Below, piece after piece: positions 55,839 through 64,000 of a stretch of 64,000 nt of DNA. The position numbers were made by a program, and so were the translations under genes. The notes beneath the pieces are model-generated. The model saw only the letters and a list, made by a program, of their open reading frames with translations. It was not told the DNA's origin and searched no databases. The DNA comes from Bathynomus jamesi (taxonomy: Eukaryota; Arthropoda; Malacostraca; Isopoda; Cirolanidae), in assembly GCA_023014485.1 (NCBI GenBank), contig JAJOZX010000195.1, positions 291,001 to 355,000 on the forward strand, given 5' to 3'. Within the stretch, counting starts at the first letter, position 1. Every line of letters begins with the position of its first letter.

Positions 55839-56563
55839 CTTAATTGAGAAGTTGCTCGATGTGTACTTCCTTGCTGCTTAACGCAAGCCTCCAAACGTGG
55901 ACGCCATTGATCAAGACACCTGTTTACATATCGTTGAGACACCTTTTCCAAACCGAGCAGAATTTTTTCGCGTAGTTCATCTGTGTCTCTTATATTAGTA
56001 CCAGGGATGTAAACTTCGGACTTCAGGGCTTCCCAAACACCATAATCTAGTGGTGAAAGAAAGATCGGGGCCACTAGCCGGCCACATATTGGGTTCGATA
56101 AAATCCGTTGTTTCGTTCTCAAGGAATGTGACAGTTTGGCGTGCTCTGTGAGCAGGGACTCCATCTTGCTGGAAAGTATATCTTTCACCACTAATTCGTT
56201 GAATATCAGTTAGATAATGTGAAAGATTTACTTTCCAACAAGATGGAGTCCCTGCTCACAGAGCACGCCAAACTGTCACATTCCTTGAGAACGAAACAAC
56301 GGATTTTATCGAACCCAATATGTGGCCGGCTAGTAGCCCCGATCTTTCACCACTAGTTTATGGTGTTTGGGAAGCCCTGAAGTCCGAAGTTTACATCCCT
56401 GGTACTAATATAAGAGACACAGATGAACTACGCGAAAGAATTCTGCTCGGCTTGGAAAAGGTGTCTCAACGATATGTAAACAGGTGTCTTGATCAGTGGC
56501 GTCCACGTTTGGAGGCCTGCGTTGAGCAGGAATTGGGACACATCGAGCAACTTCTCAATTAAG
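55839..56563. mobile_element. Palindromic mariner (maT-like, DD37D) remnant
   Basis: Two ~345-bp arms (55839-56187 minus, 56220-56563 plus) are inverted copies of a mariner transposase C-terminal third, with a 32-bp centre. The plus arm holds FQQDGVPAHRARQ and SSPDLSPLVYGVW, the minus arm SPLDYGVWE; the spacing is 37 residues, the DD37D maT arrangement. No standard inverted termini or TA flanks are visible, so this looks like an inverted duplication, not an intact element. Confidence 0.8.
56222..56562 (+). pseudogene. Mariner transposase C-terminal fragment (plus arm)
   Basis: The frame ends naturally (EQELGHIEQLLN). The third catalytic Asp is Val in this arm (LVYG) but Asp in the minus arm (LDYG, 55817-56191). 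The minus arm instead has a frameshift that scrambles the segment upstream of SPLDYG. Confidence 0.8.
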
Positions 56564-56662
56564 ACGAACAACATGCTAAGGTAAGCATCTATGAAGTTTG
56601 GGAGCTCTAGTCCCCTTACTTTTTTTAATGTGACAGTTTACCTGTAAGGGGTCACTTTTTTT

Positions 56663-56800
<138 letters not shown>

Positions 56801-57330
56801 ATACGTGAACCTCCCGTATAACTCAAGGTATATTCCGTTGAATGTTGTTATAGTACTATAACCCCAATGAGTTATTTACATAATATTAGTTCTTGCTTTA
56901 TTATATATCTCATTGTTTATTATTTTTCCATTCGTTCTCCTTATTTTCAATATTATTTGGCTGTTATTTAGTATTCCACTTAATTTTTAACTTTCTTTCT
57001 TTTTTCTCTTCTAGATTAGCATAAATATTATTATTGACTTCTATTTTTGTTTTATTAGTTTTTATAATTTCCTCGATGATTAACACTTTGCAGACTCTAA
57101 TTAGATCTGTGAATGAAATCACCGAGTCTCAAAATACGATAAATAGCAACCATGTGCTAGTAGATACCTTCTTAAGCAAACATCGTTTAACCCATCAGCG
57201 TCGAGCGTCACTTTACTGATTTTGTTCTGGCTAACGCCAGACGATTTTATTCAGTCTCGGGAAAGACCTCTCGGCACTAATGCGTTAAACGAGCGACACA
57301 ATAACGGAAACATATCTTACTTTAGGTTAC
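56801..57330. other. Unassigned AT-rich sequence
   Basis: No gene, repeat pair or RNA recognised. Confidence 0.4.
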
Positions 57331-57334
57331 TTTA

Positions 57335-58025
57335 GGTGAGTTTGAACGACGGTTCAGGATCGACCTGCAGTCGACCCCTCGGCAGCATCCCGCCTCATTT
57401 ACGGGATTTGGTGAAGGAGGGAATTGCTCCCTGATCTCCTCCTGCCCTCGTAGCCAGCCACGCATGGCTGGTCAGGGACTTTGCAAAGGAACCTGTCCAG
57501 CTGGTTCTTGAAGTTATTCAGGTCGGTGTGCTGGAGATTCCTCACTTCTTTTGGTAGGACATTGAAAAGCTTTGGGCCTCTTATTCTGAGGGTATTTTCC
57601 ATCCTCGTTTTCATGGCCCCTTGTCCCACCACAGCTGGGACCGTACAAAATCTGCCTCTTCTCTCATTCCAGTTTGTTTCTATTTCATTTCTAAGGTTAG
57701 GGACAGGGCCCTCAAGTATTTTCCACATATATATTATTGTGTACCGCTCTCGCCTTCTTTTGAGAGAGTAGAGTTCCAGGGATTGTCGTCGAGACCAGTA
57801 GTCTTCACCTTCCATTTCTTCTATCTTGGACGTAACAGTCCTTTGTATAGCTTCAATGTTCGCAATGTCTCATTTTCTGTATGGGCTTGTGAGTACTGAA
57901 CAATACTCAGTTAGTGGTAGGACTAGACTCTCCCATAATTTGAGCATGATGTTTGCTTTTCTGCTTTGTTTTGAACCTGCTTCTTTTATGAACTTAAATT
58001 GTAGAAGCCTTCCAAATCTCTTGAT
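57335..58025 (-). mobile_element. LINE family C 3' region, uninterrupted copy
   Basis: It matches 3690-3833 plus 5140-5560 on the same strand and supplies the empty site for the hAT there. It runs from the 3' end (GGTTCAGGATCGACC) through the C-terminal RT block to about 58025. Confidence 0.85.
57399..57990 (-). pseudogene. LINE C RT C-terminal block
   Basis: The open frame 57399-57815 reads LYSLKRRRERYTIIYMWKIL, GRFCTVPAVVGQGAMKTR, RIRGPKLFNVLPKEVRNLQ and FLCKVPDQPCVAGYEGRRRS, the conserved tail that follows the RT in this LINE group. Upstream, an LGVI-like stretch is out of frame. Confidence 0.8.
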
Positions 58026-58029
58026 GGGT

Positions 58030-58340
58030 TGACGGCCAATCTAAAACTCTTACAATATAAATTTACATGTATTATATTGTCCGAGACATGGTTAAATGAA
58101 AATAATTAATTTTTAATATACCGGGCCATCATATATATAGAAATAATAACAGAAGCGGTGGAGTAACCATTTTTGTAGACACTAATCATAAAAAAACGTA
58201 TTGAACAATTAACCAGCATAAATGCTCATTCAAAAACTCTAGCAGTTCAGATATGTATATAAAAATAACATTTCCTATTCAATACTAGGCATCTACCAAC
58301 TACCAAATGGTACTGTACAATCTATTAACACCACCGTAGG
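58030..58340 (+). mobile_element. LINE AP-endonuclease fragment
   Basis: Plus-strand frames read LSETWLNEN, then NRSGGVTIFVDTN and SYSILGIYQLPNG, which correspond to the SETWL, GGG(V)xxY and YRPP-like motifs of LINE apurinic endonucleases. It is broken by stops. The family is unknown, and it is the only endonuclease domain I see in the window. Confidence 0.6.
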
Positions 58341-58369
58341 ATGCTGGATTAGAAATGTCATAACAACTT

Positions 58370-59050
58370 TTTCTAATATGTCAGCCATTTACGTATTTTA
58401 GAAGCGCGCGGGTAGGGTAATCCGTTGGTGGATGGCCTCTTCTTGTTCAACGATGTTACCAATGGAAGCGAAGGTGTGTTCAGTTGTGGTACTTGCGCTG
58501 CTTCCCCCAAGTCTTTTAACCTGTTCTGGTTACCTATCAACGTTTTTGGGATGTTTATTTGCTGTAGTCTAGCTTTAATAGGTCTCCATCCTGTTGGTGA
58601 AGGTCTATCCCACTTTTTCACCAAGTCATGCACGATATCAATGATGTTCGAGCCCTATACCTTTGACCCTCTAACAATAACCTCACCTGTATCGGACCAA
58701 TGTATAATGGGGTCCTCACCTAATAGGTTGTAAAGACTTAATCCTTTATTCTTCAATGTATGAAGTAGACTACTTTTTACTACGTGCTCGGTGTGTATGG
58801 GCTTGTGAGTACTGAACAATACTCAGTTAGTGGTAGGACTAGACTCTCCCATTCGTCAACATCATCAGTGCTACGTCTAATAACTATGGGGACCTCGGTC
58901 AGTTTCTTATAATCTTCGAGCTCTTGAAGAAATTTATGTAGAGCTTCTTGATATGAAATTCTTTTCTCGTCAGGGGGTTTCTCACTGTTTAATAGATTCA
59001 CCAATTCATTCTCCATTCTTTTAAACCTATTTTTACAAGGTCTTTTACCA
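58370..59050 (-). pseudogene. Polinton/adintovirus-like conserved structural-type ORF
   Basis: On minus, an N-terminal part (RMENELVNLL...YQEALHKFL, about 59050-58890) and a C-terminal part (HDLVKKWDR, GWRPIKARLQQINIP, about 58650-58375) resemble a conserved, unassigned protein that occurs beside the PolB and ATPase genes in Polintons and adintoviruses. The two parts are separated by frameshifts and by a 58-bp piece copied from LINE C. A virion-associated role is family-level inference. Old and non-functional. Confidence 0.6.
58796..58855. repeat. 58-bp segment identical to LINE C
   Basis: TGTATGGGCTTGTGAGTACT and the bases after it to GACTCTCCCAT are the same as 57880-57938 but stand alone inside the Polinton-like ORF, with no other LINE sequence next to them. 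Confidence 0.85.
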
Positions 59051-59250
59051 TCCTGAAAGACCGAGTGGAATCCCTGATGCTTGCTGAACCACCAGCCACC
59101 CGATTCTGCCGCCGGACAATGGAGCAGCACATCGAAACAATCTTCCGAAATCTTGAGTACGACACTGACCTTTTCGAATCTCTCCTCACCTACCCTTGCC
59201 GACTTGAAGCCGTCCGCCAAGCACAAGGAGGCAACACAAACTATTGAGTG
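59051..59250. other. Unassigned, coding-like composition
   Basis: A plus frame (about 59065-59247, TMEQHIETIFRNLEYDTDLF) and a minus frame are both open. Neither has a motif I recognise. It lies between the Polinton-like ORF and a CR1 3' end. Confidence 0.3.
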
Positions 59251-59254
59251 GTTT

Positions 59255-59516
59255 TGTTTAGACGTAGAATTAATTAGTTTTAAATTGATAATTATTTAGC
59301 TTTGTAAAAATTGGTCGTTGCCAATGTACAGGCAGTTTTTACATAAATTTCTTATGTTCTTGTGGTTCGGAACCCACGTAAAATTATAGGTCCCCTCCGC
59401 CACCACGGAGGACACACACAATAGACAGTTACGAACACAGTTAGGTAGACCAGCCATGAGTGGATCCTAGGGTCTTTGTTGGTCTGAAACATTATAACAT
59501 TATAACATTAATTAAA
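59255..59516 (+). mobile_element. CR1-like LINE (family B) 3' end inside the Polinton
   Basis: Only the 3' UTR is present, matching 15372-15600 and 37350-37440, ending in ATTATAACATTATAACATTA, the 8-bp tail. It is a strongly 5'-truncated insertion that separates two Polinton ORFs. Confidence 0.9.
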
Positions 59517-59519
59517 TTG

Positions 59520-60125
59520 TCTAAAAGATACAACAATAAATTTTTTTGTACCTCTATTAGTTTCATCTGTGCAGAGGGGGGGAGGGCAATCATTACTTGC
59601 CACAGTGTACTAGACAATAAAGGTGCCAAAACTGAAGACAAGATGGACAGGAATGAGCCACCTTTTTGCACAATAATCTGTTTTTTCTTTCCCACACTTT
59701 GCTTTTTACGAGCGAGCGTGCGTATTATGCTCTTGTAACGACGTAAGCGTGCCTTCTGAGGGGTCTTCATTGGTACATTGCATTTTATAACGTTAAGGCA
59801 GATTTCACAGACGCATTTTAAAGAGTCTGGGTCAATATTTTTAACAAACAGACGTTGGAGAGTGCGGGGCAATCGTTGGGCAGGAACGAGCCACCTTTTT
59901 GCACAATAATCTGCTTTTTCTTTCCCACACTGCTTTTTACGAGCGAGCGTGCGTATTATGCTCTTGTAACGACGTAAGCGTGCCTTCTGAGGGGTCTTCA
60001 TTGATACATTGCATTATATAACGTTAAGGCAGATTTCACAAACATTTTAAAAAGTCTGGGTCAATATTTTTAACAACCAGACGTTGGAGAGTGCGGGGCA
60101 ATCGTTGGTAGATCTTTATTAATTC
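59520..60125 (-). pseudogene. Polinton-like small hydrophobic ORF with tandem duplication
   Basis: On minus, a basic region (RLRRYKSIIRTLARKK) precedes KKKQIIVQKGG and a hydrophobic stretch SFLSILSSVLAPLLSSTLW, a pattern seen in a short, membrane-active-looking virion ORF of Polintons/adintoviruses. About 232 bp (59650-59880) are repeated directly at 59881-60112, so the basic region occurs twice. The duplication makes the original start uncertain. Confidence 0.55.
59650..60112 (-). repeat. Two tandem ~232-bp units
   Basis: Both units start at GAACGAGCCACCTTTTTGCA-like sequence and end at GCGGGGCAATCGTTGG, with a few substitutions and small indels between them. Confidence 0.92.
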
Positions 60126-60136
60126 ACGATATTTCT

Positions 60137-60810
60137 TTAGCCTCTTTGTAATTCTGGGATGTATACCGTTTCAGCCTCGTTTGGGAATATATTCGTTCTT
60201 AGAAGCACCCTAAACGTGTTTCGCGGATGAAGGTCACAAACCAAATAGCCGTAACGTTGATCTGTAGCTTCTTTATAAACTGACAAAAACTCCATACGCT
60301 GATTCGGGAACATTTGACTGGCTAATACACCAATTTGTGCCACATCTCTATGTTGTGCGAATAAGATTAGATATTGCGTGTTTAGCGATACATCACGCAT
60401 GTATCTATTCTTGAAAAACAGATTTCGATTGATGAAGAACACACTTATGTTAAGATGGTGGGAGAATACTGTAAATATCTCGGCAAACGTTTTGTCCATT
60501 TCTAAGATGAGAGTGTCAATTACAATAACTGTGTTCATCACCCTTTATAGAACTAACATCATAAATACCTTTGTGAAATAAATACCATCTTGGTACTCGT
60601 TGAATACGGATTGGTAAGTCGAAAACACCATATGACTTTGTACACAAAATTTGAGAACAGTTCGTCCTTATCTTTAATGATTTTAAGCATAAACACGGTT
60701 TTTCCACAACCTGTAGGGCCGGATATAATACTGTACATGTAGAAGACCTTGTGAACCTGAATTTTTCTACAGAATCCATCTCTAACACGACACACTCCAA
60801 CGTGGAAACT
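60137..60810 (-). pseudogene. Polinton-like FtsK/HerA-type packaging ATPase, frameshifted
   Basis: The Walker A motif SGPTGCGKT (minus, about 60725-60697) lies in one frame (60559-60795), and a hydrophobic strand resembling Walker B with following motifs (IVIDTLILEMD, HHLNISVFFINRNLF) lies in another (60137-60541). This is the A32-like ATPase that packages DNA in Polintons and related viruses. The frames shift between about 60540 and 60600. The ORF points away from PolB. Confidence 0.75.
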
Positions 60811-60877
60811 TTACAAAATATAGCAAAATTTTAAGTGGTGCTCCTTATATTCCTGTTTTTTCTTCTTCCCCAGAACG
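60811..60877. other. Short divergent intergenic region of the Polinton
   Basis: About 70 bp separate the minus-strand ATPase from the plus-strand polymerase region, so a bidirectional promoter would lie here in an active relative. Confidence 0.35.
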
Positions 60878-63800
60878 GTGAATGATGAAGTACAGCAACA
60901 TGTCCCTACCATAGATATTGCTGGTGACGATAGTGTGGTTGAAGTTACAGACTCCACCCCCACCATCGAACCAACAGCAATGACAAACGCAGGGCCCCCA
61001 CTCGTCAACTCGAGGAGAAGAAACATCTTTCCCGTCAAAGCGTGTAAAGTCAGCAGCCCCAGACGACACGACTCCTTCAGTAGCGCCATTTACAAATAAA
61101 GCTGTACCTACTTACCCCCACTCGTCTGTGCCCTCCACCTCAGCAGCAACACCTGTAGGCAATGGTGTATCATTCGAGCTATTACGCAACGTTACCACCA
61201 CCCCAGGCCTGACTAGAAACCGGTACATAGTCAGGATTGACCCCTGAGTCATGTATAGTGACGATTTTGAACACGGACTGCGGCGCATGGTTGAACGTAT
61301 TGTGCAGTTTGCCCTTCAGAGCAGTGAGGGGGGTGAAGTCAGGACGCGTCTTGGGCTCGGGTTCGGGTCAGCTGATAGCGATAGAGACGATTTTGGGGCA
61401 GTAATACCCTACAGGCGTCTAGCCGACGTAGATATGGAGTATATTTTGGGGCGTATAATGCAGGCCGCTCAAAGCTGTACCGAGCTTAATTTTGATATAG
61501 ACCATGTTTACTGACCTGTAGGCCGCAACGCAACGCCTTATACCCTTAACTTTAACAGCTACCAGATATACAAAAGACACTGCTTTCGATCGTGGTTGCG
61601 GCTTTATAGCATTAGTCTTGGCTCATATGTTTACTGTGTTAAATACAGTTGCCCAAAAAATCTGGATGCCTACAGTAGTGGAGCGTGCACGTAAACTGGC
61701 TGCAGACTGTAGACTTGAATTTGCCTGTAATATGGGGCCTGAAGAGCTGCGAAGGGTTGAGCAGGTAATGGGTGTACGTATAGTTGTGTTTGGATTGGAT
61801 GATAACCGTAGGACTGTGTATGTTTTTAAAAGTGGTGTGAGAGAACTCACAAAGCCCGTACTTATTTTAGGATTGTCTGGGGCAACGTATCTCCCCATGC
61901 GTAATATAAGGGCTCTTTACGCGAGTTATGATAAATGTCGAAAATATGGAAGACATCACGATTTGTGTAAGGGTTGTCTCGAGTTTACGAATGATCTGTT
62001 GATGCATTGTAAAGAGTGCCACATGGTTTGTGATCAGTGTAAGAGCCCCAGGTGTGAAAGTCGGGTAGTTGAAGCGGAGAAGCGCGACTGTAGTGTGTGT
62101 AAGCGCATGTTTTTCAATAATGTTTGTTTTACTCACCATAAATCGAATGGCACGTGCAGGAAAATCAGACAGTTGGGGAAAGTTTGAGCGCATATACGAT
62201 GAAATTCACTGTTCTACATGTCATGAAAAATATAAGGCGGACGAAGTAAAGCATGTATGTTATATGAAAGATGCTAAGCGTAAAAATAAACCCTGTATAA
62301 CCGTGTATTATGACAGAAACTTACACAAACCCTGAAACAAAAGAGGTCATTCCACATTTACTCGTAAGTCAGACTATCTGTGACCAGTGCATGAACATTG
62401 AATGTGATGAATGCCTCAAATGTGGTAAGCGGACAGATATTTTTAAGGTGTCTGCAGGAGATTCCCCTGTGAAACTTTTTGTGAACTTTATTGTCAAGTT
62501 AGCAGATCAGTTTAAAAAAATGACTGTGTATATTCTTGCCCACAACGCGCAAAATTTGACACAGTTCCTTTATAAGGAGCTGTTTGAGCACGAATCATCA
62601 GAGATATTCACGGGTGATCCCCTGAAAAGAGGGAACAAATTTATACAGATGCAGATAAGGGGAATGTACAGTTTAAAGACACCCTGCTGTTCACACCTTG
62701 TAAATTAGCCACGCTACCCAAGGTGATGGGCGTAAGCGCCGAAGTCTCAAAAGGGTACTTCCCCTACACATTCCTCACTCAAGGCACTTTAAATTATCTC
62801 GGCCCACACCCCTAAAAATACTACTTTAACTATGAAAGTATGAGTACAAGTGAACGTGAAGATTTTTTACCACTACTACACCAGTTTTAATGAGGATAAC
62901 CTTTACAATATAGCGTATGAATGTGAACGTTATTGTGTGAATGACATAGTGTACTTAGAATATGCTTTCAAGTCTTTAGAAGTATGTACATAACCCGATT
63001 CAACAATTATCCACTACAAGCCGCAACCACGATCACCCCTCATTATGTTTTACTGTATTCAAGAATAACTTCATGTCTAACGATACGTTGGCCGTCATTC
63101 CTCGAAACGCCCCGCGCAGTTATGGGTATAAGGCTATTTACTGGCTCACACACATACAACAGCAGACAGGTGTTTAAACACGCTCGCAACACGTGGGAAG
63201 TTACTATTAAGATCAAAGGCTGTGTTTATTGGGTGGATGGCTTAAGTGAGGACCCAACCACTGGTGAGAAGACGGTGTAGTCCTTTAGCGGTTGCTGCTG
63301 GCATGGACGTCCACGACCTGAGTGTGACGTCACAGGGGACCTCCATGGAAGATCCCCCACCGACAGCCTCGCATGGACCCGTACCACGACCAGTTTATAA
63401 GTTCACAGTTCACTCACAAGGTTTTGTGGGAGCCTGAATATGATGCCTGGATGGAAACCGATGAGCAGTATCGTGAAGAAATAAGAGCCATCAAGTACAA
63501 TTGGTGGAGACCCTCAAATGCGGTGACAACTTGTTTGGAGGACGCACAAACCCCTTCAAACTTTACTTTCCGCATACGGACAGGGTGAAGCTTCATTACT
63601 ACAATTTCTGCTCATTATACCCTTACGTGATGAAGAATCCATACCCCGTAGGTGCGCCTGAAAAACATGTGGGCCCAGCCATGGCTACCATCGAGGAATT
63701 CTCAGCTAACTTGAGTGAGAGCTACTTTGGGCTTTCTTTCGTAGATGTGCTCCCCCCTCGCGATTTATGGATGCCGATCTTGCCTGTTGTTATAGACCAC

Positions 63801-64000
63801 AAACTCATGTTCCCTCTGTCTCTGTGTGAAGTGTGCAGAGGGGAATAAGGGGGACTGTAATCACACGATCAACCAGAGGAAGATCAGAGGCGTATATACA
63901 AGTCCTGAACTGTCCCTAGCCCTCCGTCACGGGTACAGAATACTAAAGATATATGAGGTGTGGAGGTTTCAGAAGTTCCCCAACCTTTTCACATCATATA
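60878..64000 (+). pseudogene. Protein-primed DNA polymerase B of Polinton type, decayed and cut by window end
   Basis: A Pro/Ser/Thr-rich N-terminal leader (60878-61099) precedes a conserved N-terminal domain (61251-61514, NFDIDHVY), an OTU-like or linker block (61618-61960) and a Cys/His-rich zinc segment (61960-62290, CKGCLEF, CKECHMVCDQC, CSTCHEKY). Exonuclease-region residues follow (VYILAHNAQNL, about 62530). The LFGGRTNP box and motif A region are at 63520-63625. In motif A the expected Asp is Asn (AAT at 63603-63605, NFCSLYP). Stops and frameshifts occur at 61250, 61515, 62187, 62700-63500 and 63848. Palm motifs B and C would lie beyond 64000. Confidence 0.8.

Overview
The window is eukaryotic, AT-rich repeat DNA from an invertebrate genome. 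I find no convincing single-copy host gene. Almost every recognisable coding stretch belongs to a mobile element, and most are broken. The element mix (CR1-type LINEs with 8-bp tails, GIY-YIG Penelope-like elements with hammerhead-like motifs, DD41D and DD37D mariners, many hAT elements, a Polinton, long (TA)n tracts) is what arthropods, especially crustaceans, tend to carry. That placement is inference; no species marker is present.

Layout. 0.7-6.4 kb: LINE fragments on both strands, a tRNA-derived SINE and a hAT (3834-5139) whose target site is proven by an intact LINE copy at 57.3 kb. 6.5-23.2 kb: a minus-strand LTR holding a deletion-derivative DD41D mariner, then, 130 bp away and head to head, a 14.2-kb LTR retroelement with no coding region. 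Its 5' LTR holds a 225-bp hAT MITE. Its 3' LTR holds a CR1 LINE and a 5.36-kb DNA transposon (17437-22798) with ~170-180-bp inverted ends, a 3-bp target duplication and one long gene that joins an RNase-H-like region to an XPG/FEN-type nuclease and a CXC cysteine cluster. 23.2-36.1 kb: a transposon with an unusual transposase (E1), a hAT carrying (ATCCGC)n ends, a LINE with nineteen 28-bp repeats inside its ORF, a SINE, a DD41D mariner with long inverted ends, and a second unusual transposon (E2) inside a LINE. 36-43 kb: CR1, hATs, MITEs, a LINE and SINEs. 43-49.8 kb: head-to-head Penelope-like elements, the plus-strand one split by a third unusual transposon (E3, 240-bp inverted ends, one clear intron, one stop). 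49.9-57 kb: LINE, second copies of the hAT and MITE, a hAT with (GATACA)n ends, and a mariner folded into a palindrome. 57.3-64 kb: LINE fragments and a decayed Polinton/adintovirus-like element running off the window, with a packaging ATPase and conserved virion-type ORFs on minus and protein-primed PolB on plus, the latter with a motif-A Asp changed to Asn.

The strongest candidates for something under-described are (1) the XPG-nuclease transposon, for which the sister LTR supplies the empty site, and (2) the E1/E2/E3 trio, three divergent transposons sharing the signature DGK ... D(T/S)T..N(T/S)G ... C..H..E. The sequence also allows relative dating, because several hosts of insertions have uninterrupted copies in the same window.
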